Source: Campylorhamphus procurvoides
Taxonomy: Eukaryota; Chordata; Aves; Passeriformes; Dendrocolaptidae
DNA length: 64,000 nt
Reading direction: 5' to 3'
Assembly (NCBI GenBank): GCA_013396655.1
Contig: WBMV01007263.1
Coordinates: forward strand, 1 to 64,000
How positions within the stretch are numbered: position 1 is the first letter of the stretch; every line of letters begins with the position of its first letter. Below, in pieces: positions 48,901 through 60,900 of this stretch. The notes beneath the pieces are model-generated. The model did not search any database and was not told where the DNA came from. It saw only the letters and a program-made list of their open reading frames with translations. The translations under genes and the position numbers were made by a program.

Positions 48901-51900
48901 AATATTTGCTCATTTGAGTCTTGTATCCATCTGCAATGTATATTATTCTTCCTTAATGGTTGTTCACCTGTAGATGACTTTGAGTTCAGAACTGACCAGT
49001 TCTTGCCGGTAAGGGTATTTACATATTCTGGAGAGTAGACAAATCCATAGAGAGAGGACTCAAGGAAATATTTTCCAATTTGTTTTTAAACTACATTATT
49101 TAGTAATTGGGGGAGGGGTTGTATATTTATGTATTATTTTTACAGTCTTCATAGGCCAAAATATATACTCACACTGCTGCTGTTAGGGTTGCTAATGTGC
49201 AATATAAATACATGCAGTTCAGAACGCTTTAACATTACGGCTGTCACAACTTCATAGCAGTGTGTTTAGTATCGTATATGGTATGTTATTAGCAGATAGT
49301 AAATTTCTTCTTGCTAAGAAAATATTAATACCGTATCTGACAATATGTCTCCACGTCAGCATGGTTTTCTGGTACGCCTGTTTCACACAGTGTTTTCCAG
49401 CCTGCTATTTCTTAAAAGTGCTAAGTACAAATGTGTGCTTAAAATAGTGCCTTAAAAACACAGACTTTCTTGTTTTCCTCTATTTGTGTTCTCTACAGTA
49501 GTTGTAGTTGTTGCCATTAAATAAATAATGCAAGTATAAGTACAGCAAAGATTTACTTTGGTCGCTCAAATTCAGCAGGTGTTTCTTATTTGTTTGTGAC
49601 TTCCATGTTAGTTTCAACTCTCTGCGGGGTGCATTTAGACTATAAATATTGGAGGTCGTTTAAGAAGTCTTTTTCAGTTCAATATTTAAGTGTTATCTAC
49701 TGGCCAAAAACCTGGAAGACCATACTTTTGCTTTGACCCTAACAAAGTGCTCCTTTGGGAGAGACAGCCTTTTTTACCTGTGAAGTCATGTTTACACTTA
49801 CAAAAACATGAAAATGGTGTGTGTTCAAAATGATCATGTTTGAACTGCTATGTAAGGGCATATCTGAATTTTTTTACCTTGCTTAGGCATTGATTACCTA
49901 TTGTGCATTTTTCCAAATGGAAGAGTAATATTTTGCACACTTTCTAAGTGTTTTTCAAGTTTATGGATGTATTAGAGTTGTGAGCATACATCTGAAAATT
50001 ACCCATTCATGTCACTAATTGTATTTTTGATGGTCTAATCTGTAGTTCTTTATTTTTCTTTTAGTATCTGGAATCCATGTTTACGCTGCTGTTTCAGCTA
50101 CTTCAGGAAGTTACACAGTGTGACACCAAAATGCATGTTCTTCATGTTCTGTCTTGCGTGATTGAAAGAGTCAATATGCAGGTATATTTTATTATATAAG
50201 TCAGTGTTAGCTTTTTCCTGAGAATACTGGGCTGTCCAAGAAAGTGGGGAAAAAAAAGCCATCAATTAATAGACTGGTTATTGTTGTCACAGGTGTTTGC
50301 ATTACTCCATCTTCGTTTCAGTTCTCATTTATCTTTTGTGTAAAATGTTCTTGCTCAGTTTCTCATAGTAATTTTTCTTCAGTTACTACGTATTTTTTGT
50401 ATTGACTCATCTTTTAGAGTACAGAAGGATTTTCACATCTTATCTTGTGGTTTTCTTGCAGTTTTCTGGAGGTTTTTTTATTACTGGTTTGTTCTAATTT
50501 ACTTATATATCTGAACTAATATTTTATTCAATCTTGCATGATAGAGGAGACATTTTTGGGGAGAAAATACTTTCATCCTAGGGACTAAGTAGTGAAATTT
50601 GTAGTTTCGTATTGGTACTGATATGGGTCACAGTTGCCTATATAGTAATCTCCTGAACTGCAAGTTTCAAATTCACATTATGTTCATGTTAAAGTATGTT
50701 ATTCAGCTTATACATAAAGAAATCTATGATGGTTTTGCAGAATTAAAGAATCAATAGTTGACTGCTTTTGTCTAAGGTTTTGTTTTGTTTGTTTTATTTT
50801 TTTTTCAGTATTACTGTATTAAGGACAGAGATAATGCGTGTTTCTGAGCTTATCTCCTCTTTTTGCAAGTAATCCTGTCTGAGGGCCAAATGAAGCTTTT
50901 GTAATTGTCCCTTGTAGGAAACGCCAGTATGACAGCAGATTTCCTTGCATTTCAGATCAGCTAGAGAAGCAGCACTAAAAAGAACTTGAGAAAGAACCCT
51001 TGAATCTGTTTAGCTTAATTCATAATTAACTATTTAAGAAGGCAAATAGATTAACATTTTAGTATTGAAGACCATAATAGAAAAAGTGTAGATTAGGACA
51101 AATCCCTGGAAGTTTTATAGTCTAACTTCTGCTCAAAGGATGAGTGACTTCAGAGGTTATTCAGCCTTTTTTGTTTTACTGGAACTGTTTCTGGTCTTAA
51201 AGAATGCCATTGTTTAGGATTCCTGTCTCAGTGCAGAATATATTACTATGAAAATATCACTGATTATCAAACTGTAAGTATTTTTTGTGTTCTGTTTACT
51301 ACTCAAGGCTGATTGCTGTGCACAAATGTCACCGTAAGTAATGTGTTCCTTTCAAACTACTCTGCAGTCAGAAGTTACTTCAGTCACAGAGTAAAGAATA
51401 TGGTGTTTCAGAAAGAGGAGTAAATAAAAGCAAACTGTATTTTCACTGTGACAAAAGCAGCTCTTATATTTTTCTGAAACTGCTTGCGATAAATTAATAG
51501 ACTTGTTTACACATTAAGAAACCAATTTGTGTTCTGACCTTCAGATACGACCATATGTAGGATGTTTGGTTCAGTATTTACCACTCCTTTGGAAGCAGAG
51601 TGAGGAGCACAACATGCTACGATGTGCCATTCTAACCACCCTAATTCATCTTGTCCAGGTAAGGAATCAGTCAAGTAAATGTCAGCATCTCCTACAGTTC
51701 TCTCTTAATGCTAAAACAGTACATGGTTATATTGCCTGAAGAATCTGTGCTGGTAACTACTTCTTTAATATGGACTATATGCCATCCTACCTTCTCCAGC
51801 TCCTCCTCCATCTCAAGAAAGCGCTCTGAGGATGTAGGACAGTGTCCATACAGGAACAGACTTAATACACAGGCAGTCTTGAACTTATGGAAATGCATGG

Positions 51901-54900
51901 CCAAGACGATGGTATCATAGAGATTAGCAGTGGAAGAAAGTGGAAAGGGAATGACTAAACATTACAGTGAAAGGAAAAATAAGGGTTCTTTTAAAAGTGG
52001 AGTATGTTTAAAGGGAGAGGAAATATACTTTTACCATAAACAAATTGTGGGAATTCTTGTTTCTGGCCCTTAAAAATAGATATTTTTGTATACAAAAGGT
52101 GTCTCTCGTTGTATAGGTAGACACAAGAGATCAGACAAATTTATGTAACAGGCTTTTAAGGCAAGTTTGTTTAAATAAATAAATACACAAAGAAGCCTTA
52201 ACTTAGAAATATCAAATAATTTTAAATTTGCCGCTATCAAATATAAGAGTTGTGCAAATTCAGCATTCCACTAGCTTCAGTTCTCTTAAGTAGCAATATT
52301 GCGATATATAATGATGCAGTTCAGTAATGGGCAGTCATTCCCAATCTAAGAATTCCATTCCTTTTTAGAATTAGTTTTAGTTTATTATTAGTTTTGACGA
52401 TAGTTCTATTTAGCTCATTTTTAAAAATTGCATTTTCTTCTTAAGTGATTGCTGAAAACTTCTTTGCAGTCTCGGGAATAAATTTTTATACATGACTCAT
52501 GGATCATTTAAACAATAAATGACTGTCATCAGTCTGTGAATCTTTGTGTAGCTAAGAAAACAAACCCTTCTCCTACTTTTTGGAATTTATCAAACGATTT
52601 CATATGCGGTAAGGGCAAAGAGTAATTCTTTTCTTGATCTGTAAAACAGTCAGCATTTTGTCATTTATTTGTTAGACCTATGACTCTTCCAGTGAATGTT
52701 TTTAGGAATGTGTATCATTTATTGTTTTTCCTTGCAGGCTATTGATAACAGACTTGTGTTCAAAAGACATACAATTTTCTCAAAACATGCTGATGGAAAG
52801 TTCAGGAGTATCAGACTATTTTGTTGTGTGAAGTGGATGCACATTCAACCTTTGATCTCTTGAACACATATGTGAATATAACAGCATTGCAGATCTTTTC
52901 CAGTGCTATTCTTGAAATGCTTGGTTTGAGGTTTTTGACATATTTTACATTTCTTAATTATTTTTTTAGGGCTTGGGAGCAGACAGCAAAAATCTCTATC
53001 CTTTTCTACTTCCAGTTATTCAGCTAAGTACAGATGTTTCTCAGCCTCCACATGTCTATCTTCTGGAAGATGGTTTAGAGCTATGGTAAGAATGTTTTCT
53101 ATCAGTTTGTAATGTTAAAACAGGTTTTTTATGTCCCCAGAATAAAAAAAAAGTAAAATGCTTTGAATATTAAAATGTATATGTTCTGTTACCTGACCTT
53201 GACATCTGTATCAAACTTTTCCTCAGAAGACTTGAGGTTAGGAAGTTAATGAAAGAAACATAATTAAAAATAGCTAAATAGGTAATTAATTTTCAGACAT
53301 TTGATAGTGAAGAGACAGTTTTGTAGTGATAATGAACAGCAAGTCTAGACTGACAAAGTCTAGACTTACTATACTGTGCATGCTAAAGTAACAATTTGGT
53401 GTGCTTGACTTTGGGAGAAGAGTGACCTGGTGGTTCTCAGAGCTGGTTGCAGGAAAAGATGTCAAGTTTACAAGGATAAAATGTAGAAGTTACTTTTTAG
53501 ATCCTATTTAGGGCTATTTGGTGACTGAACGTAAAAAAATAAGTGATGCTCTGAACAGTTTACTGTGAGCCTAATTTATTTGTTTCTGGTGCAGCTGGTG
53601 CTATAGGAAGAGGAAACTCTTACCTGAACTGAATTCAGAACCTCTTTCTCCTGAAGAATAGGAATACATAGAATTTGTCGTAAAGTAGTGAGGGATTTCT
53701 TTGATCTAAATTGTAGATGAATATTTGAATTACAAATACTTAAGCTACAGATTATCTGGTTTATATGCAGCAAAGCTGAGATTTATAGTGCTGATGGCAG
53801 CAAGTCAAAGTGCAAGAGCTTTTCAAAATTTGGTACAGGGGCATGTTTAATGTAGCAGTTCAGAGCTTTTATATCTTCTCGATAATATTGATCTTATTAA
53901 GAATGATACTATAAGATGTCCTAGAACATCAGAGGAGTTTGGATGGAGCTGACGAAGACAGTTGGGATTCTAATGGCTTCTTGAACGAAGAGTGGGAGAA
54001 GTGCTAAGATATTTTACATAATGAGACATGTCATTTAGATATGGTAATCCCATACCTAAGATACAGGAACAAACTGGAATTTGTTGCTGTGGCTTTAAAT
54101 GCAAGTTTAATTTATTGCTACTGTTTTCAAACCTTAGGAGTTGCAAATTTTTGCAAACAATGTTGTGCATATAGTTATTCTCATGTGTATGATTGTCAAT
54201 GCATCATTTCAGACCTAAAAAAAAAAGTAGATGCGTGAGGTGGCTGCGACCTCAGCTGCTCCTTTGAGGTGTGGAGCACTACACATTATCCTTGAACTGT
54301 AAATATTTGTTTCTACCCCCCTTCTTTGAGTTCCCAGGCGGGGTACTTAGACATCCTCAGTATTGCATTTCACACCTTATGTTGTCTTTATGAGGAAGAT
54401 AGTAACATGTTTTAATTCATTTTCCTAGCTTGGAAAGAACCATGCCTGTACTATGGGTGTGTTGTAAGGACTGTTGCTGTGCCTCAAGTGTGCTTCCAGT
54501 AATTGCTATAAACTGTTGATCATATAGATGGTTACTGAAAGTTATAATTTTTTTATCTGTCAAAGTGATTGCTCAATGTAATTCACAGATCATCTGAAAT
54601 ATTTTGCTTAATCTATTCTTAGGTTAGTCACATTGGAGAATAGTCCATGTCTAACACCAGAGCTCCTGAGAATATTTCAGAACATGTCCGCCCTCCTTGG
54701 TAAGTCTTTTACTAACAAGAATTCAGGGTTCTTTTCCTACTGCTTGTTGTTCATGCATTAAGTAATGCCACTGTGGCTGCAAAATACTAGGGGAGCTTGC
54801 AAAGTTGTAATTTTCAAAATTAGAGGTACATTTTTATTATCTGACTTTGTTGTCTTCTTTAATATTTGTTACCTACTTAGCCTATTTCTCTATTTTAAAT

Positions 54901-57900
54901 AAGTTAAATGTGCTTTGTACCCAAAAGATAAGACAAATTTCAGTTTATCATTTCAGCTGTTATTTTAAGAAGTTCCTGAAATTTAACACTAAATGTGCTG
55001 AGTTTTATTGATATTGATTATATGAACATTTGCCTGTTCTGTTTACAACCAGAAGGCGGTTACGAACTTTCCATAATTCAGTTAATAACAATGTAGTATG
55101 TTTTCAAACCACCTAAATATGTCTAAGCACTTTGGTCAAGCAGCACTGAACTTAAAAGCAGTAGTTTTGCCTGAGTTGTTGAAAAAATATAAACTTAGTA
55201 GTGAGAACTGGGGACTCAGTGCTGAGGAAATGCTATTTGAGGTGCTTTTGCTTCATAATTAAAGGGAGCATAAAAATTTTGTGTTTTCATTATATTAATG
55301 GGTTTGTGTTTAATGAATTTTTAGCTATGCCTTTGTAGATTGTGTAGTTAATATAGCAAATGGGTTAATTTCTTTAGAGGAATGTATTCATAAAATTACA
55401 GAAGTTAGTTTTTTACTTGATAGTTGTTTTCAGCACTTAATTCTTTATTCTAAATAGAGGTTGGTAGAAAGTTTCATTATGGTAGGTAGGTGTAAAATGA
55501 TGTCTTCTTTTATTTTTCTTTGTATACAAGATCTCTAATGATAAAACTGCTGTTAGTGGTTTTAGTATTTAGCTGCAGAACTACCTCTTAGATTCTATAG
55601 CTGTCAAGTACTTGCTATTTGTCATCACTCATAACTACACACCTTCCCATCTGCCTTCTTGTTGTGTGTCAATACTATATAGTATCTGCTACACAGAGCT
55701 TGCAGTGTATGAATGGCTGTGATTTTCATACTTGTGTCACACTGCTAATCTGCTTGAGTCAAATTCAGAAGTACTCTGGATTTGTGGCTTATTTACTTTC
55801 ACTACAGATATTTTCTCCCCACCCTGTCCTCTCCAGTCCTCATACAGTTATTTCCAGGGTACAGATAAGTAGGCATACACTTGTAACAAAAGGTGACGGT
55901 GCTCAGGAATATTCTACATGATTTCCTTATTTAATGAATGAATCCTGGAGAAAAGTGATAGACACTTTTTTCCCTTTGGGAAAAAGTACATCCTCAAGAG
56001 AATGTTAGGGTTAGTTGTGCTGAAAACTGTTGTATAATGCTTCAGACATGCTTATGTCAAACTTTTTTTTTTTTTCATGAGGGATGGGGGTGAGTGGCAA
56101 AAATACAGCAGCTGATGTGTAATCATAGGGGAACTTTGTCATATAGACTTCTGGTACTACTTTATTTCCTGGACATTTTTCTGAGAAACTTGTTTTCTGA
56201 ATGTCATGTTTGTCAAAAATTTTGATTGTTGTAGGCCACAATGACGAACACATTTTGCCAGAAAGTGGAAATCATTCTGATAAGCTCTATGCCTGCAAAT
56301 AGAGCTGGAATTTTGGATTAGTACTAACCTTATTTTCAAACATAATAGTTACAAATACAGTACAATACTGCCATCCAGCACCACTCAGGCAGCTGCTTCA
56401 TTCATTCAGTGCACTGGAAAAAGAGATTCTCCACTTAAATTAACTGCAACAGCACAGTTAAAGGTGCAGCAATCGATCAATGACAGTCAACTGTTCGAGT
56501 TAATTAAATAACTGTTCAGTCTTAGTTCTGTAGCAGAGTTTCTCCAGTATACCAGTAGCACTGTTCACCTGAAACATCCAGGCGAAAGCCAAAGGACAGA
56601 TAAGGCAGACGGACGTTATGTACATTGGAGCAGAGTGGAGAACTAGCAAGGAGCTCTAGAAAATTATTTTCTTGAAAATACAGTGTAAGGAATGTGAACC
56701 TCCTGACCTTTATTTTCTGAATTGATTTTTACTGAATGGAATTACTCTAATATACAGGCAATGTAGCTATTTTTCTGGTGTGTTTAACTGCTGCGTCAGC
56801 ATGTAACTTACTCAGAAAAGGTGTCAGATGTCAGCAAGGTTGAAGTAGAAGAACTGGAAGTCGGGGAGAAAAGAAGTAGTTCATAGGGGAGATTTTTGGA
56901 CTGAAAAGGGGAAAATACAGAAATGTTTTTAATTTCACATTTTCAAGTAGTCTGAAAATATGTCCCTTTCTAGATACAATTGCCCTTCTGAAAAGAGCTT
57001 TTTATACGAATTTCAGGATACTAATGCTGTTGGAACTGCATGTCAGTGATGCTACACAAATCATTTAGATTTGCCTTCAGGAGTAGAATGTTGCATTTGA
57101 TATGAAGGCTTGATTTCACTTACATAAGTGACTGACCTTCAAAGTTTATGGTGCAGTTACTGATGTGCAATCATTGTTCACAGCATAATTGTCGTATTTG
57201 ATTTTCATATCAAGAGTGCTGCTGCTGTTTAAATTCTGTTAATATATAATTGCCCTAAAGAAGGGTTGCATCCAGGAGGGTTTAATCCATGTCTTGCAAT
57301 GGATTGAACAATCTGGAATGGAGAAATATATTAATCCTCTGATTATGGATGCATTTATGCACTGAGACTGTTTAAAATGACCGCTCAATCTGATACAATT
57401 TTAGATTTCATATATGGTCAAAGTCTAGACATACCTGTTTCAAGAAGCATCAGGTTTAATGTGCCTGTGCTGTATTTGTAAAGGTATGGTGGAAACCAGG
57501 TTACTGAAGTTGGACTAATTCCCTCTGTTGTGTAATAAAACCCAAAGGAGCACATTAATTCAGAAAAATATATGTTTAACTCAAGAAAAACCTGGCAAGA
57601 GAATTGATGCACAATTAGCTTTTAGATGTAATCAGTTGAACATGATATCTTTCTAGAAAAATGCTTTTACTAAACAATGAGCTTTATGCAAAGATGATTG
57701 GCTCAAATTGTGTTGTTTCCATTACATCTGTCTTACCTGTTTTTTCCTTCTGACCTGAAGTCTAATTTTTGCTACACATATTTTTTCCATTTGTATCAGT
57801 TATCATTGAATCATAGAATTGAAAGTTATGGAAGCCTTAGTAGCACTTCATGTTTATGGGACCATTTACTTAGAGTTTGTCTATTTGTATCAGTGTCTGA

Positions 57901-60900
57901 AATTTTAAATCTGGTAGTATCCAGTAAGAAAAAACCGCAAAATTGCAGACCTATAAGGAAAATGCAGTGTGTAACACTAGAAATATGTTACTAAAGCTAA
58001 TTCATAGATGTAGTGGAGTCTTTTGATGAGGATATTGGTTGAATATAGGTGAGAAATACTCTTTTCAAGTTAAGATACATTAATGTTCTGTATAAATGAT
58101 AACAAGATGTGACCTGTCCATGCAGTGACATATGAAAGTAGTCATGAACGCAAACCTGTCCCATGGCCATGTTGCATAGAAGAACATTAACATTCTATGT
58201 AATGAGTGGGAAAAAAAGAAAACTACTGAAACTCCCTAGAATTTTAAGATATAATGGAAAAAGCAGTCATAGTTTTGGTTTCTGACAGCTGATATTTTTT
58301 TTGTAGAAGTTTTTCTATATAAATATCACTAGATGTAAACCACAGTTCATACAGGCTGCTTTCATTTATGGAAAACATACCAAGTCTTAGCCAGCTGCTG
58401 TTGTTAGTTTAATCTGGTCAGGAATTTTATTTAAAACTTATATGAAAGTATTTACCTTATTTTCCTGTTGCCTCTGCATGATGATTTTATTAGATATATT
58501 AATTAAAGGTTGTGGAACAGAAGTCCAGTTCCTTTACCAAGAATAATTTGTCTCCCAAACCAGTTTTAAGAAAATTTAGCAAGGCCTTTGAGGTTCTGTG
58601 CTCTTCTGTCCTGTTTTTAGGCAATGACAGATGTGGATTTTCTCCACTGGTATCAGTGTCCATGTGAAACTCTGAAACTTTTTGCTTTGCTGTGAGTTCT
58701 GCTTATAGATGTTCTGGAGTGATTTTTTTTTTTAAAGCATCCATACATATAGTGCCTGAGGACATGTCTCTTTTCTCCCTTCAAACTGCTGCTCTGTATC
58801 ATCTCCTCTGTGTATATGTCTCTTAAATGGGTATGCTTTCCTTACTGAAATACTCAAGGTATACCTTAAAGCTCAGTGTGTGTCAGCTCAATGCCATTTG
58901 ATATGGCATCTGGGTTAGAAGAGCAGAACTACAATCTTTATTTCATTCTTTCTGCTCAGCATTTGCTGACTCAATGTGAGAGAGATCATTTTTCAGTACC
59001 TGTAGGTCTCTTAAATATGTGTTTCATTTGTTCTCTCTTTATTATCTTCTTAGTACATTATCAGATCCAAAACTTCAACTTTTTTTTTAATAACTTTGTT
59101 AATTAGCATTGGGTTTTGAGATCGTACTATTTCTTGTGCTTCTATTTGAGTACATGACAGCTATCATACCAATTCTGTAATTGTCTGTGGTGTGGAGCAA
59201 GAACCTGATTGGTACTGGATCTAAAATGAGGTTTTTTTCTACTTCTTGGCACCTGGCACTGTAAGCTGGAAGAAGGAAGAGAATTTTAAAAGCAAATCGT
59301 TTTGGTTTTACTTCAGTTTGGTGATCAGGTTGTGAATTGTGATTTCTGTTTTCTCCAGAGCTCAGTTCAGAAAACCTCAAAAATTGCTTTAAGATCATCA
59401 ATGCTTATATTTTCTTATCATCATCTGAATTTTTACAGGTATGTTATCATTTTATAAAGTTTCATATTATCACCTCAGTTCCTTACTGGCAAACTGTTTT
59501 GTCTGTCTTCTTGGAAAATACCATACACACATTTATACTCTTAATCATGTATGTGTCTGCAAACATATTGTTCTAATGTTATCTCCTTATGGTGCATGGT
59601 GAACACTCAGTCAGATCACATTTGAGAAAGATGATTATTTGGAATTAATACACTGGATTGATTTAGTACCTTGGTATCTGAAAAAGTCCTGTGTGGGATA
59701 GTAATAGTTACTCGAATTATCCTACCAGATCAAAATTATGATCATAAATTCTAGCAGGAGTTGAACTAGAGATATTATGCTTTGTTCTCACACATTTTAT
59801 ATTAGAAAATTCTTTGAGATTGATTGTTTGAAACAACCTTCAATGTCGAAAAAAACCCAAACCAAAATACTTCGATTAGATTTTAATTAGCTCAGAAATT
59901 ATGAGCATTTTGGCAGATATGATCTTTGAAGAGAAGCTGATTTTTCGGACATACGTAATCCCTAATGAACTGAGTTTTTATAAATAAGCAAAGGTAAAAA
60001 GTGTGTTTGTGTAATACCTTTTTTAATTTTATTTCAGATGTATGCTGCTGGTTTATGCCGATCATTTTGTGATCTTCTGAAGGACATAACTACTGAAGGT
60101 CAAGTTCAAGTTTTAAAGGTGGAGTATGATAAAAATAATACCCAGATACTCTGTATATGTAATGTTTTCAAGTAGGATGAATGTAGAACATATAGGAAAA
60201 AACAATGTATTTAGCAGACTTTGACATTGGAGTCAATGGTGATATAAACTACTTATTTAAAGTCTGTGCATCTGTATAGAGACTTGATAGGTCTTAAAGT
60301 AAGCTTTCCCAGTCTATATTGAATGTTGTATATGTGTGATCTCAGTGAAATTGCTTTGTATACCATATTTGCATATGTACCATGGTGCAGTGTTCTGTCT
60401 TTTCCCTATGGCATAAGTGGCTATTGTAATGGCCAGAACTGCTTAAACAGAGTTGCTGTAGGGCTTTCAAAGTACTAAAAAACTATCTCCCCACAAATGT
60501 CAAATGGTATTATGAAAAGATATGAAATTCATAGGCTTTTCAAGTATTAATAATGATACTTTGAAGGTGTCTTCTCAAGGATTTCAGGAAATAAATTTGG
60601 CATATACACTGGGTAGTAGCTGTAGTGTATTACTACTTATATTTTCAGTGGCTGTACTAACAGAGGACTCTGTGTTGCTTATGAAAACTTGCACTGAAGT
60701 TCAATTAATTTTAAATACAATGGAGGAAATAAATTTGATGCCACCTGCCTCTTTGGTGAGTTGCACAACTGCTTGCAGAATCCCAGGACAGAGAACAGCA
60801 GGAGAAGATGATAGACCTCTCTGTTTGTAGTTCCTGCTGTGAGGAGCTTAAGGACTCTCGTTCTGGAATTTAAAATGTCAAGTCCAGTCTAACAGTAGTA

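Noticed and set aside
57807..57822. Possible CR1 terminus ATTGAATCATAGAATT
   Set aside because: Too short, with no CR1 body following it.
60522..60830. 102-codon plus-strand frame in the same intron
   Set aside because: In sense with IPO11 but homology joins exon 60118 directly to 62038; no known protein resemblance.
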